From: Purshia tridentata
Taxonomy: Eukaryota > Streptophyta > Magnoliopsida > Rosales > Rosaceae
Assembly: GCA_003254885.1 (NCBI GenBank)
Contig: QANT01003877.1
Coordinates: 1 to 58,605 of the forward strand
Direction: 5' to 3'
DNA: 58,605 nucleotides
Shown: positions 1 to 12,583 of the stretch, piece by piece
Numbering within the stretch: position 1 is the first letter of the stretch
Layout of the letters: every line of letters begins with the position of its first letter
Program-made: the position numbers and the translations under genes
The notes under the pieces: generated by a model
Seen by the model: the letters and a program-made list of their open reading frames with translations, nothing else
Database searches by the model: none
What the model was told of the DNA's origin: nothing

Positions 1-1393
1 TTGTAAACCTTAACCCAGGTAATGTTGTGAGAGAGGGTCTTGCTTATGATTTATAAGAATTTTAGCTATTTCTCTTATTACCAATTGGTTTTGAGATGGA
101 TACCTAAATTCATTTATAGTATTATAGCAAGTTATCTACGTGATGACCTAAATGGCTACACGTGCTCCTACGTCATTCAAGTGCCATACGTGCAGGGGTG
201 ATTTGAGAGAAACTCACATTGAAAATATGAGAGAGGGCATTGCTAGTCCTTTATAAGGATTTGAGTTACTTTTTCCATTACCAATTGATTTTGAAATGAA
301 TGCCTAGATTCCTTCAAGTAACACGAGATAGTTGGAATCAATGATAGAAAAATTACTTATTTATTATAGGTATATGCTTTATAACAAAAAGTGTCAATAT
401 TAACAAAAAGAGTACAATAATTTATAATAATGAAATGGAATTAGCACATAAATGAGATGAAAATACATTCATAAAATTAGGCTATTTTATAAAATACCAG
501 ATTCAAATTAATATTGAAATTTAGTTCCAACTCCATATACACATTCTATAAGTATAATTAACTTCTTTTTTTTCTTTCCCAGACATAAAATTGGCCAAAA
601 TCATAATAGACTTCACATGAAACCCATCATATCATTTCACTCCACTACTACCGAGAAAAACTTCCTTACAATAGAAATTGGTGATATAAACATCGCCACT
701 AGAGGAGTGAATTTGCGATACTGTGGTTTAGGATCCATCCCCCCTTGGATTAGTAATGCCACATCAACGGTCCTTGTTATAGTAAAGAAATACACCGCCA
801 CCTGTCAGGCTGTCAGGTCACTTTTTGTACGTGGCCACCACATATTGAGTATAATTTAACAATTGACCAACCTGTCCCTGATTTCCTGGTAGTCACTACT
901 CACTACTCACTGCTCAGTGAGAGAGAGTAAAAAATGCAGAAAGGGAAGAACGAACATTCTCGCTTGACTAAATCCTTTTAAGTCCAACTCAAAAACTCAC
1001 TTTAAAGTTTGATCCCAAAATTTGCACCCAAAAAAGCAGTTAGTGTTGTTGCAGTTGTTGGTGTGGCGTTGTAACTTGTAGCGTGTATTGTAGTAGAAGT
1101 AGTAGTAGGCTAGTAGCTGTAGCACATTGTATTATTTTCCTTTTATTTTTTTGACTGTGGGCAGGTCCTTGCAAATCAAATCATTGCTCTCCCTCACTTT
1201 TGTCTCAAAAAAGCCAAGCCCTCAAGCCCTCAGGCCCCTCCCTTCCCTCTTCTTCTTCTTCTCCACTCTCTTTAATCAAAACCCCATTTCCTCCACCAAA
1301 ATCATTAGGGCAAACCACACCCACAGCAGACCAAAATGTGGTCAGACATTGAACAGTAGCAGAAAATGAGTCAATGACTGAGGACAGAGAAGC
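1..1393. other. Upstream region and leader of the CDK-like gene
   Basis: No coding region is supported here. The first 320 bases hold a degenerate direct repeat, listed separately. About 1220-1280 is a pyrimidine-rich (CTT)n stretch that looks like 5' leader sequence before the ATG at 1394. The small open frames at 617 and 1127 show no recognisable protein and are probably chance. Confidence 0.6.
21..319. repeat. Degenerate direct repeat, two copies about 200 bp apart
   Basis: Copy one (about 21-118) and copy two (about 221-319) share a gagagagg..tt..ttataagattt core followed by attaccaattg(g/a)ttttga(g/a)atg. The pair resembles worn retroelement debris, but no element ends are visible inside the window. 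Confidence 0.5.
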
Positions 1394-4300
1394 ATGGGGT
1401 GCGTCTTCGGAAGACAGGTTCCGGCGAACCCGGTAGAGGCCGCGTCGGAGGGTGGAGAGCTAAGGGTTTCGAATAAGGCGCCAGAGGTGAGCAGCGCCGA
1501 GGTCGGTGAGCCCAGGAATGGCGGCGATACTAATATTAGTAATAAAACAAGCAAGGAGAGTGAGGTGGAGGAGAGGAGTGCCAGGAAGCTGCCCAAAGGC
1601 GATCGGAGACGCTCGTCCAAGCCGAATCCGAGGCTGAGCAATCCGCCCAAGCACGTCCACGGCGAGCAGGTGGCCGCCGGATGGCCTTCCTGGCTCTCCG
1701 CAGTCGCCGGGGAGGCTATCAATGGCTGGACCCCGCGCCGTGCCGACACTTTCGAGAAGCTCGATAAGGTGACAGCTTCGTTTTGCAAGTTTTGAAATTG
1801 TTGTTCGCTTTTTTCTACTCGATGATGTTTGTTTAGTGTTTGATGATTTGGAGCTTCTTCTTTGCTGTTTGGTTATTGAAAAAATGTGAGGAGACAGAAA
1901 AGGTATAGGTGAGGTTAGAATAGAAAACTAAACTTGGAGTTTTTGTGTAGTATATTATTTTTTGGTTTCTAAAAATAGCAATCAACTCAAATTGCTAAGT
2001 TCCATTAAGCCTAAACTTTGATTTCATTATTTAGCTATTTTGTTTTTTAAGTTCTTACCTTTTGGGAGAATGAATGGATTTGTAAGTTGTACTCCTACAT
2101 GTATTATCTTGATCAGATTGGGCAAGGTACGTATAGTAATGTGTACAAAGCTAGGGATGCTTTGACGGGGAAAATTGTTGCGCTGAAGAAAGTTCGGTTT
2201 GATAATTTGGAACCTGAGAGTGTAAAGTTCATGGCCAGAGAGATTCTCATTCTGCGCCGTTTGGATCATCCTAATGTTGTGAAATTGGAAGGTTTAGTGA
2301 CTTCGAGGATGTCCTGTAGTTTGTACCTCGTATTTGAATATATGGAGCATGATTTAGCAGGACTTGCTGCAAGCCCCGTAATCAAGTTCACAGAGCCCCA
2401 GGTATTGTGCAAGTTGCTTTACTTGGTTTTATTGTGTTTAGTTGACGTATAAGCATAAAAAATTTCTTTACTTGGTTTTATAGTGGTCCAATTAGCTCTT
2501 ATATGTTAGATGTGAATATGGCAGGTTAAATGTTATATGCACCAGCTATTGTCAGGGCTTGAACACTGTCACAACCGCAATGTGCTTCATCGTGATATTA
2601 AAGGGTCCAATCTTCTTATTGACAATGGTGGAACGCTAAAAATTGCTGATTTTGGATTGGCTTCCTACTTTGATCCTAATCACAAGCAACCAATGACTAG
2701 TAGGGTGGTCACTCTATGGTATCGACCCCCTGAGCTTCTTCTTGGTGCCACTGATTATGGTGTAGGTGTGGACCTCTGGAGTGCTGGCTGCATTTTAGCT
2801 GAGTTGTTGGCTGGGAAACCGATCATGCCTGGTCGCACAGAAGTAAGTTCTAAATGCTTCAATTTAATCACTGAGTTCCTTCACTGCACTGTGTTTGATT
2901 AGTCACTTGCAGATCCTGTTTTAGGCTGTCTTTCATGCTCGAGATTCATGGACATGTCTAAATTATTGGTGTTCTGAGTAGGTTTTTGTGCAAAATATAG
3001 ATGTTTCCAGTCCTGCTAATTTGTCTCTTAAAATAGGTGGAGCAGCTACACAAGATATTCAAGTTATGTGGCTCCCCAACTGAAGAATATTGGAAAAAGT
3101 CAAAGTTGCCTCATGCAACTATTTTTAAGCCTCAACAATCATACAAAAGATGCATTTCAGAGACCTTTAAAGACTTTCCACCGTCATCGTTGCCACTAAT
3201 CGACACCCTCCTTGCAATTGACCCAGCTGAACGTCAGACTGCCACTGCTGCACTGAGGAATGAAGTGAGATTTTATTTTTGACTGTTAAATTGGTCTTGC
3301 TAATATGTCTTTCTTCTCTTATTGTCTCTTATATGGGCTCTGGTAGAAATTTTGCCTTGTTCATATGGTAGTTTATCACTCAAACTCTAGAATGAATTTG
3401 ATTTTTATATTCCTCCAATTATCTCTATTGAGTATTGTCATTTGATAGTCATCTGCTTTTGCAGTTCTTCACTACCAAACCATATGCTTGTGAGCCTTCT
3501 AGCCTCCCAAAATATCCACCCAGCAAAGAGATGGATGCTAAGCTACGAGATGAAGAAAGTCGAAGGTTGATAACCGTTATTAATCGACTAATTTTAATTT
3601 ATTTTTGTTCAATCTCATCAAGTTGTGTATTAGTTATATTCACACCTCAGATAAATATGAACCTTTACAGTGTTATTCATATTCCATTGCAAAGTTTAAC
3701 CAACAAATCTTAACATGTAGTAAATCATCCACACTAACCTTGAGCCTTGAATTTCCATGTATGATGACTATCTATTGGTATTTCTCATTTGTCCCCTTTT
3801 ATTGATTTTCATGTTTATTTGGGTAAGTTTTGAGATTGATCATCTTAGAGATGTTATTGTTTCCACATTTCTTTATCAGGTAGTTATTCTTTTATCAGAG
3901 TTATCATCTCTCTGTCATTTCCATTTTCTTCTTCTGATTTACCCCCTCTAGAAAAATGGAAAAATATCTTTCTAATTGCAACCTGAATTGAGTTTCTTGA
4001 TTGTAGATTGAGAGCTGCTGGCAAAGCTAATGCAGATGGTGTGAAGAAAACTCGCCCACGTGATCGAAGGGGAATTCCTGCTCCAGAAGCCAATGCTGAG
4101 CTTCAAGCCAATCTTGATGTATGTCATATAAACCTATTCTTTATGCAATGATATTTTCTTTTAAAAATTTAAGAATAAAATACCTGGAAGAAAATTTTTC
4201 CCTTTCCATCATCATTGTTGATTAGGTAGAGGTATGAGTTCATAATGAAGGAGTACATGGATATCCATGTACAGCACTTTCTGTAATTCATACCTACTTA

Positions 4301-5042
4301 TGGTGCCCTTAACCCTATCTTGCTTTTCCCTTTGCCTCATGAGGACATAAGCTTATGTATGCCTCCCTCTCACGGGAAAAACACTTCCCACACACACACC
4401 CACACACACCCACACACACACACACACACACACGCAAATAAGATTTAGGCTTCTGATCCCAGTAAGGGGATGGCACAAAGGGTTTATTAATTTATATGAA
4501 GTGTAGAGCACTGTTGGTTGAGCCATGGGATGTAGGATAGTATTTGACTTAGTTCTTATGCTATCTTTGCTGATGTGCTCTCTCTCTCTCTCTCTGATCA
4601 CTATGGATAAGTTATACATGCTTTATGCTGTTGTACTTGAAAATTAATACGAATGTGTTTGCTTCAATCATCAGTTAAGCTGGTGATCTTACTTAAATTT
4701 GAGTACTTGTTAATTGTTCTTCCTTGTGTTATTTTCATATTACAGAGGCGGCGTCTAATAACACATGCAAATGCAAAGAGCAAGAGTGAGAAGTTTCCTC
4801 CTCCGCACCAAGATGGAACACTTGGCTATCCTTTGGGTTCTTCAAATCACATTGATCCTGTGTTTGACCCTCCTGATGTTCCATTCAGTTCCACAAATTT
4901 CTCATATTCAAAAGAATCAATGCATACTTGGTCAGGCCCATTGGTGGACCCTGCTGCAGTGGGGGCTCCAAGGAGAAAGAAACACACATCAGGACATATT
5001 CATTCACAATCAAAGTCCTCCAGAAAAGACTCAAAAAGGTGA
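1394..5042 (+). CDS. CDK-like serine/threonine protein kinase (CRK/IBS1-type)
   Basis: Seven exons: 1394-1768, 2117-2401, 2525-2842, 3037-3264, 3465-3565, 4007-4118 and 4746-5042, giving about 571 aa with all phases consistent. The protein starts MGCVFG, a likely N-myristoylation site with an adjacent palmitoylatable Cys, so membrane attachment is expected. A basic low-complexity N-terminus of about 115 residues precedes the kinase domain. Visible kinase elements are the GQGTYSNVY glycine loop, ATP lysine K149 in VALKKV, a PITAIRE-like helix (PESVKFMAREI), HRD at 242-244, DFG at 262-264, and the CDK signature TLWYRPPELLLG. All catalytic residues are intact. The Ser/Lys-rich tail is typical of the plant CRK/CDKC-related subfamily that includes IBS1. 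The last codons AAA AGG TGA overlap a good donor (AG|GTGAGG), so the 3' end is the least certain part. Confidence 0.88.
4387..4433. repeat. (CA)n microsatellite in intron 6 of the kinase gene
   Basis: An interrupted CA repeat of about 47 bases lies in the intron between the exons ending at 4118 and starting at 4746. A short (CT)n run follows near 4578. It is a simple-sequence repeat with no coding role. Confidence 0.9.
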
Positions 5043-7765
5043 GGGTTCTGCTTGGATCAGTTAGAAAGATGGCATTTAAAACAAGGTTTCTGTGATTTTG
5101 TGAGACTATTCATGAGGCTGCAAATGCTACTGATTCATTACGAGCCGGGAAAGCCATTCAAATTGCACGGAGAGGTAATATATATCTTGTATTCAGTTTT
5201 CTCATTTCTTTTATATTATTTTTGTACGAGAGGCTTCTCTTTATTGTATATTTTATATTTTTCCATAATTCTCTCTCTGCTTTCAAACACTGTATTTAGA
5301 TTAGTTGTAATTCTAATAATTTTGTTTTGGGAAACTCCGATCTGGGTTTCAGTTCTATATCAGTATATCCAATTTTGTTACGTTATAAGATGTAAGCTAC
5401 GTTTTCCAGACTTGGTAAGAAAACTATAAAATTTGTTTTCTTTCGATTTTTTAAGAAATTGTGACCTACTTCTGAAGGTGAATCAAATAGAGTGATAAAT
5501 TTTTATTTACGCTTTTACTGCTCTACCTATTGCATATAGCCTGGTCTCTGCCATAGCTCTTGTAATATTCACACCCCCCACCAAAACTCATTCGTTGTGT
5601 GTGCTTGTGTCTATTGGACTTTGAGGGTTAAAGAGAATGATTCAACCTGGTAGGCCCGGAAATAGACCCATAATCCCTAATCCCCATGTTTTTAACTCCT
5701 AATAATCCTCTATGTTTTCTTTAATTGTAGTGGCATTAAAAGTGAATGAAGTTGAGGACAATTGATCATATAAAGGTGGAAATGTTGAGTTTCTTTTTAG
5801 GGTTTGTTCAACAAAGCATGTACAAGATGTCAAGGATTTGCCTAGGCAAAGACAAAAAGATTAAAATAATAAGTGGTATGTGAGGGCACCTAATAAGTCA
5901 TCTACTCACCTACTGATGTACATGAAATGAAAGGAAACAATGCACCCAGCAATGAATACTATCGCCATCTGGCCCACTTCCTCCCTCTTGGGCATCGACC
6001 TTTATTGCTTCACCATTTCCAGGTGGTCCATACTCCAGCAGACCACCACTGCTTTAATTGCAAAAAACAAAAATGAATGCTCATGGAAGAGTGATTGCTC
6101 TCACTAATCCTTCTTTTCTATAAAATTAAGACCAAGAACTTAGGCTATTGCTCAAAGAGGTTTGTATGGTTGCTAGAGTTTCTTGCCTCCCAAGGATTGT
6201 AGGGTTCGAAGGCGGATTCGCCTAGAAGATTTTTGGGTATTAAAAAAATATTAATCAATGACTTGATAATTGCCAGCATATACATGAACGACTGTTGTTA
6301 GCATTAACTTCATCCAATTTACAAGTCTAGTCTCAAGTCTCCAGCAATCCCAGGGCTGTTGGCCTGAGATCTTGGGACATGCAAAATTGGCCATTCATCA
6401 AGTATTTTGCAACCAGCCCAAGACAAAGAATAGGGGAAACATTACATGAATGAAGAAGCCAATCAATGGAGATGACTCTTTGACATAATAATGCAGGCAC
6501 AAAAAGACAGTCGTATTGTATGGGCCCCCCTCATGTATGTAGGTCATTCAGAGCATGAAATGAAACCATTCAACAATTGCCAACAAAAATCGTAATTGAT
6601 GAGGTTTCACAATCGACAACTTGATTGCATTTTAATCATGTTTTGTGGGGTGCACATTGTGCCCAATGAGTTGGCCTACCTAAAGTTTATGTCAAACATG
6701 AAGGCGTATGAAAAATTTGAGATTCTCAATCAAAGTATCAAGAGGAATAATCCTCATAGGAGGCTATTAAAAAAAGGTTATATATGCATAGTTAGTAGAT
6801 TAATATTTGAGAGAAAGGGTAATAGAGTGTAACCCAATTACCCAATTAAATTACCTACTTAAACTAAGAACCATATTTATGATCATTGACTTAATGACGA
6901 GAGAAAGGGTGGAGAACAATTCTGAAACTAGGGGTTCATTCAAATCTCCCACAGCTTGCAAAATTAGAGCCACATATGCATAGAATTAGATAACCCAATT
7001 CCAAGTTGACCAACACAACCTTCCCACCTCAAACAAGTTTCATTGAAACTGGCTAGCTATTTGCATAAGCAAACAAAACCAAATGTCACCCAACAAAGTA
7101 GAACATCCTTAATTTGATTCCTATTTCTATACGAACTTTTCTTATCCACAAGATCTCTCTCTCTCTCTCTGTGGTCAGGGCTGTGCTGTAGGGTCATGTG
7201 GACCTGTGGACGGCAATAAAAGGCAGATAAACTGAGAGAAAATACAAAAAAAAACAATGAGGGGGGCAGTCTGGCCTGGACATGAGTCAGCACAAACACA
7301 TAGGCCTCTCAATTATGATCACGTGTCCCAGTCCCATTACTCAATTCCAATATTCCATCATTGTAATTCTGAATGGACCAAAAATAATAAAATTCCTAGG
7401 TAAAGACTAAAGAGCCAAAGAAGTAGTTTGTGGTCGACGGTCGTTGGCATGAGGTGGCTTTCTAGCATTCCACGTCTAGTACCACTCACCTCTCTGCCTC
7501 TCTCCAATCACTATGTCCACATATAAAATAAAATACCCGCCTATATTGATTATACTCCAAAATTCCTAAACAAGTGGGATTAGCAATTTAGCATGAAAAA
7601 CTCCATAACCATGATGATATAATTAAGAGGAATTCTTGGTCAAATGTTGTCAACTAAATTACTTCAAATATCCCAAAATATATAAATGAGATCTATTTTA
7701 TGAGGCATTTCTCGTAATTAGATGAATTTTATATATTGTAGATTCTCTCCTATTGTAAAAATGAA

Positions 7766-7774
7766 AAAATATCT
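7766..7774 (+). promoter_or_regulatory. Evening element AAAATATCT upstream of BAM9
   Basis: An exact AAAATATCT, the plant evening element bound by CCA1/LHY/RVE clock proteins, lies about 780 bases upstream of the BAM9 start codon. In an AT-rich region it can arise by chance. The role is inferred. Confidence 0.35.
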
Positions 7775-8288
7775 CTATATTCAAAAGTTATTTTAAATCT
7801 ATTGCTTTTAATCTACACTGTTTCTAAAATATACAAATTGTTACCCCAAACTAACATTGAACTTGCTTTTAATAAAATGCCATATCACTCAGTCTATGAG
7901 GTCTCATCAAACTCCAATCATATTATACACACATCCCATGTTTACAATATTTTAAATCATATAATTGCAATGATATTTTTCATATGAAAGAGATTATAAA
8001 TATGGATAAGGAAGTTCTAAACTTGAATAAGACAACACCCGACCTCATCATACACACCTTGACACATATCAACAGAACCATAACACATGGTTGTCCTGTT
8101 TTTTGTTTGGTAAATAACATTGGTTCTGGCTACTGGCTGTCCTGTTTATAATTAAGAAAGGGATACCTATATCTCATTTGGATAAGATCTTACGAACATT
8201 ATCATATTCAAAAATCTTATTAATTCGTCATTAAAAAGAAAACACCCAATAATATAGTAGAAGCTCAACTATGGCCTCTACCTGGATG

Positions 8289-8373
8289 CACGTGGCAGAT
8301 GCTTTTTGGCATTTTATTTTTCTTTACTTTCAAAAAAGCGCGTCTGTGGTCCTCGTTTTCATTGGCTATATAA
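8289..8373 (+). promoter_or_regulatory. BAM9 core promoter: G-box, CCAAT-like and TATA box
   Basis: CACGTGGC at 8289-8296 is a G-box/ABRE-type core bound by bZIP and PIF-type bHLH factors. ATTGG (a reversed CCAAT box) at 8361 and TATATAA at about 8367-8373 follow, placing a start site near 8400 and a leader of about 150 bases before the ATG at 8554. Order and spacing fit a canonical plant promoter. Confidence 0.6.
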
Positions 8374-8553
8374 TGCTCTCAGGTTGCCGGTTTCCTTAAC
8401 TTGTCAAAACTCATCGTCTCCAAGCTCTCAAATTTGGTGGATTTTCAGAACAAATAAAAAAACCATAATTTCCAATTATTGGTCTAATTGGGTCTGTCAG
8501 TGGTTTCGCGTCGCGAAAAGTTTGATTTTTTTGGGTTATTGAGTATTGGCGAA

Positions 8554-10808
8554 ATGGAGGTTTCGGTGATTCACGGCTCTCAGGCGACTGTCGGGCGGGC
8601 CGAGTTGGCGCACAGGGATTTGGGGTTTTGTAAAGTAAGAGGAATTTCGAAGACCCAGATCTGTTTTGGTCATAGCAGGAGCTGGAAAAACTCCCGGCTT
8701 CGGTTTACTCTCAGGGCCGTACAGTCTGAACAGGTTCGGTCCGATAGAGTTTCGAATCCTGCCAGAAGATCCATACCGGTAAGGGGTTCTTCTTCTTTTC
8801 CTCTTTTATTGTGTTAAGTTTGGTTTCTCAGAAATTGGAGGAGATGGAAAAAAACCAAAAACAGTTGCAGAATAGGACTATTTAGGTTGGAGTGGTTTTT
8901 GTGAGATTTTGATGAAGTGCCAAGTTTTGTGAAAACAAATTCATGAAGGTGTGAAAGGGTCTTCAGAAAAAGTGACAATTTTGATGTTTGGTAGTTTCTC
9001 AATTCTTGGTTTGAAGTCCAGAATTACTTTTAAAACCTGTTTTTGTAGAGTCGATTTCATGTTTCGATTTTCAAAAATTATATATATGAGTTGTAGAATG
9101 GGTCAGGTAAAGGTTATGACTTCAAACACCTAATCAATAAAATTAATACTCTATTTCATGTTTAGCAAAAGATATACAGCTGCTTGAATCACTCAAGTAA
9201 ACTTGGTATTTATGTTAATTGACTGGCCAGCCTGATGTTTTGCAAAATCAGTCCTCTATGTTTCAGAAGCTTGATCTTTTCTTTATCTATTTCGCGTCAT
9301 GACTATTATAAGTTAATCAACTCATTATTCTTGCTGTTTAATTTGCAGAAAGATGGAGTAAGATTATTTGTTGGGTTACCCCTGGATGCAGTATCAGACT
9401 GCAATGCAGTAAAGCATCCTAGAGCAATTGCAGCTGGATTAAAGGCTCTGAAGCTACTGGGGGTGGAAGGTGTGGAGCTCCCAGTCTGGTGGGGAATGGT
9501 TGAGAAAGAAGCCATGGGGAAGTATGACTGGTCAGCCAATCTTGCTATTGCAGAGATGGTTCAGGAAGCCGGTCTCAAGCTTCATGTTTCACTCTGCCTC
9601 CATGCATCTAAAAAACCGAAAATCCCTCTCCCTGAGTGGGTGTCTCGCATTGCTGAGTCCCAACCTAGTATCTTCTTTACAGACCAGTCAGGGCAGCAAT
9701 ACAAAGAGTGCCTATCACTTGCTGTTGATGAACTTCCTGTTCTCAATGGAAAGTCCCCAACCAAAGTTTATCATGACTTCTGTGAAAGCTTTAAATCTTC
9801 ATTCTCGCCTTTCCTTGGTTCCACTATAACGGTAAGAGTTTTAATTCCGAAACTCAACAATGAAACATGAGTCATCTTTGGTTTCATACAGGTACTGAAA
9901 CTTCCATTGCTATATTTCAGGGCATCTCAATGAGTTTAGGACCAGATGGTGAGCTTCGCTATCCTTCTGATCACCGGCTAGTCAAAAATAGTAAAATTCC
10001 CGGAGTTGGAGAATTCCAATGTTATGATGAAAACATGCTTAGCATCCTTAAGCAGCATGCCGAAGCAACTGGAAATCCTTTGTGGGGTCTTGGTGGTCCC
10101 CATGATGCTCCGAGATATGACCAGTCACCAAACTCAAGCAACTTCTTCAAAGACCATGGGGGATCATGGGAGTCTCCATACGGTGACTTCTTCCTTTCCT
10201 GGTACTCAGACCAGCTCATATCTCATGGAGATCGGCTCCTCTCCCTTGCTTCTTCAACTTTTAGAGACACTGCAGTGACAATTCATGGCAAAGTCCCACT
10301 AATTCACGCTTGGTACAAAACAAGGTCCCACCCTTCCGAGCTGACATCTGGGTTGTATAATACATCCTCTAGAGATGGCTATGAAGCAGTCGCACAGATG
10401 TTTGCAAGGAATTCCTGTAAAATGATATTGCCTGGTTTGGACCTATCGGACGAACATCAGCCACAAGAATCCCTTTCGAGTCCTGAGTTATTACTCTCAC
10501 AAATAAGAACAGTTTGCAGAAAGCATGGGATTGAGATTGTTGGGCAAAACGCATCACTTTCAGTAGCTCCAGGGGGATTTCAACAGATAAAGAAGAATTT
10601 GCTGGGAAAGAATGGGATGGACTTGTTCACTTACCAGAGAATGGGAGCTTATTTCTTCTCACCTGAACATTTTCCATCCTTTAGTCAATTCGTCCGGAGG
10701 CTTAATGAAATAGAATTGAAGTCAGATGATTTAGCTAGTGAGGAAGAAGTTTCCGAGTCTGTGCATGTGAATTCAGAATCAGACATCCACATGCAAGCCG
10801 CTGTATAG
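8554..10808 (+). CDS. BAM9: Beta-amylase 9-type protein, probably catalytically inactive
   Basis: Three exons (8554-8778, 9349-9831, 9921-10808) give about 531 aa, near the usual length for BAM9. The first exon encodes a 75-residue basic, Ser/Arg-containing N-terminus that could be a plastid transit peptide. The glycosyl hydrolase family 14 fold follows from KDGVRLFVGLPLD, with VWWGMVE and the SLGPDGELRYPS block. The acid Glu equivalent (E247, in DGELRYP) is kept. The flexible substrate loop, HQCGGNVGD in active enzymes, is replaced by the shorter LCLHASKKPK (about 157-166). The block holding the second catalytic Glu (CLEMRD in active enzymes) reads GLDLSD, with Asp at about 410. These changes match the BAM9/BMY3 clade, regarded as non-catalytic, so a regulatory or binding role in starch metabolism is more likely than maltose release. 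The G-box and evening element upstream fit light or clock control. Confidence 0.92.
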
Positions 10809-11238
10809 TAGTTAGAACTTAGAAGTATATTCATGTAAATATGGAACCTGTATTCTATACTTGTGTGGTATAAACCAAAGCATAACAAGAATAACCAGTA
10901 TTTTACTGGTTTTACGATGTACCAAAAGCTATGGTCATGTGAACAAATTAAGCTTGCCTCCTTTGGGTGGTAAATTTTCATTGTACTTTCCCTCCTTTAG
11001 GCCGTCGGTTCATAAATAACTTATCGACCAAATCCTGCGGTGTCTCACTTATTAACACTTTTTTTTTTCTCTCTTTTTGATTAGATGATTGTATGCGAGT
11101 GCATTTGCTTGTATGAAAGGTGGTGGTTGTCAACCGCAATCCAATACAGGTGTGAGAGTATATTATAACACATTTTAATTTTATGTTTTTGCCTTTTGAA
11201 TTTAATAGTATCATTATATAATTTGATGAAGTTTTAAT

Positions 11239-11506
11239 TAGGGGTGAGAGTTGGGCGGCTAGGGTCGGGTTGGTGCCCAAACCATCATCCGACCCATTCC
11301 TTGGTTGGTTTGTCGATGCGGGTCTTAGTCGGGGACGGGTTGGAACAGTCAGAAATCAGTTTGGCCAAGAAGGAGGAAGAGCAGCTCACTTCGTTGTTCA
11401 AGGCCATGAACTCCGACGATTTTGCAGTGAGCAACTACCTGGGCCAGCTCGAGGACGCATGCGGTGAGTCTAGTAAAGAGTTGATGTTGGAAATGGAGGT
11501 GCTTAT
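11239..11506 (+). other. Unrecognised GC-richer fragment, possibly old coding or repeat sequence
   Basis: The frame from 11319 encodes an acidic, helix-like peptide (SLAKKEEEQLTSLFKAMNSD and onward) for about 60 codons before running into the LTR at 11507. The segment begins with TAGGGGTGAGAGTTGGGCGG, which resembles the ends of hAT-like repeats elsewhere in the window. I do not recognise the protein. It may be a captured gene fragment or an old retroelement piece. Its base composition is clearly richer in GC than the flanks. Confidence 0.35.
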
Positions 11507-12583
11507 TGTCACGGTCCGACTTTTCACGCAGCGGAATATGACCGTGCGATGCCAAGATTCCTCTGAACCAAGGCCAGCCATCTTTTCCCATATGCTTCAT
11601 TCATGATTTTGACCCATCTTGAGGTTTACCAACAAGAACTACTCCCTTGAGTCTCACTCACAACGACTATATAATCGCTTCCTTGTGCCAATGGTTGTTA
11701 GCCAAGACACTCGCCCAACCGATAGGTTCTTATAGTGCCGGCATTACATTCTTTATATCGGGTCTTGCCTTGTTTGCATATCATTGTCCATCATGGCACT
11801 AAGGGCTAGTTCATGCCCATAGTCCGTTCCTCGAGTTGGACATGCAAGCCAACTTGCAAACATGCCACCCGATTGAGCAATCCTTCTCTGATGCCCTACA
11901 TAAGCTTTCTCTCTTTTAGCACGGGGTCACCCCTTCCCGTACCAATGTCCTCATTGAGTACTACATGGCCATTGCGCACCATGAAGTCCTCGAGAGTTCA
12001 CATATAGTTTGCACGTTGAGCATATTGCGCGGTATAAGGAAATTCTCTCATGTATCCTCGTCCGCATGCGCGCAGCACAATACAAGCACTCCCGCTCGCT
12101 TGTATTGTCTGTGTCTGTGCCACGAAGACATATAACTGCCCTCTGGAAGTCATATGCCCGCCCCCTAGGTCCCCACATAGTCCTAGAGTAGCTTGCTTAA
12201 CGCCCCTTAGGTGATGGTGTCGGGGGTGGTGGAGAGCTTGACACCATGTCTCCCCTTAAAGAGCATTTTATGCATTTCTTCACAAAATAGGAGAAAACAT
12301 CATTTTGTGCGAGGAGTTATAATGGCTCATAATAATTTTATCTGAACTCCGAATGATGATCCGTCAGTTGCTTTGGACTCGTTTCGACCTCCCGGACTCA
12401 TTGGTATTTTTAGATTTTCCAAATTCCAACCAGAAGGATCCGAAACTACCAAATTACTGAAATACCCTTCTACTCGCGCAACCCGGCCACTCTTCGCCAA
12501 ACGAATGCCGATCTCTTGCCATTTGACCCTCCATACGTCAAGTTAATGTCACGGATGCTTGACTCTTAAAGCGGACTGTGACA
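11507..12583. mobile_element. Probable solo LTR of an LTR retrotransposon (1,077 bp)
   Basis: The segment begins TGTCACGGTCCG and ends CGGACTGTGACA, a TG...CA pair with near-perfect short inverted termini of about 12 bases. It is flanked by CTTAT (11502-11506) and CTTAG (12584-12588), a 5-bp target duplication with one difference. A TATATAA motif sits about 160 bases in. No gag-pol frame or second LTR is present, which fits unequal recombination between LTRs. GC content is higher than in the surroundings. Confidence 0.65.

Larger units (their letters stand above)
5043..8553. other. Intergenic region between the kinase and BAM9 genes
   Basis: No gene is supported over about 3.5 kb. Bases 5043-5176 look more exon-like than the rest and end in a donor-like GGAGAG|GTAATA (see findings), so this may be 3' UTR or a lost coding exon. 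The remainder is AT-rich with a short (CT)n near 7157. The distal part, from about 7760, carries promoter-like motifs for BAM9. Confidence 0.6.

Noticed and set aside
6160..6235. tRNA gene or SINE suggested by AGGGTTCGAAGGCG
   Set aside because: Only a loose B-box match; no cloverleaf could be drawn and no A box at a proper distance was found.
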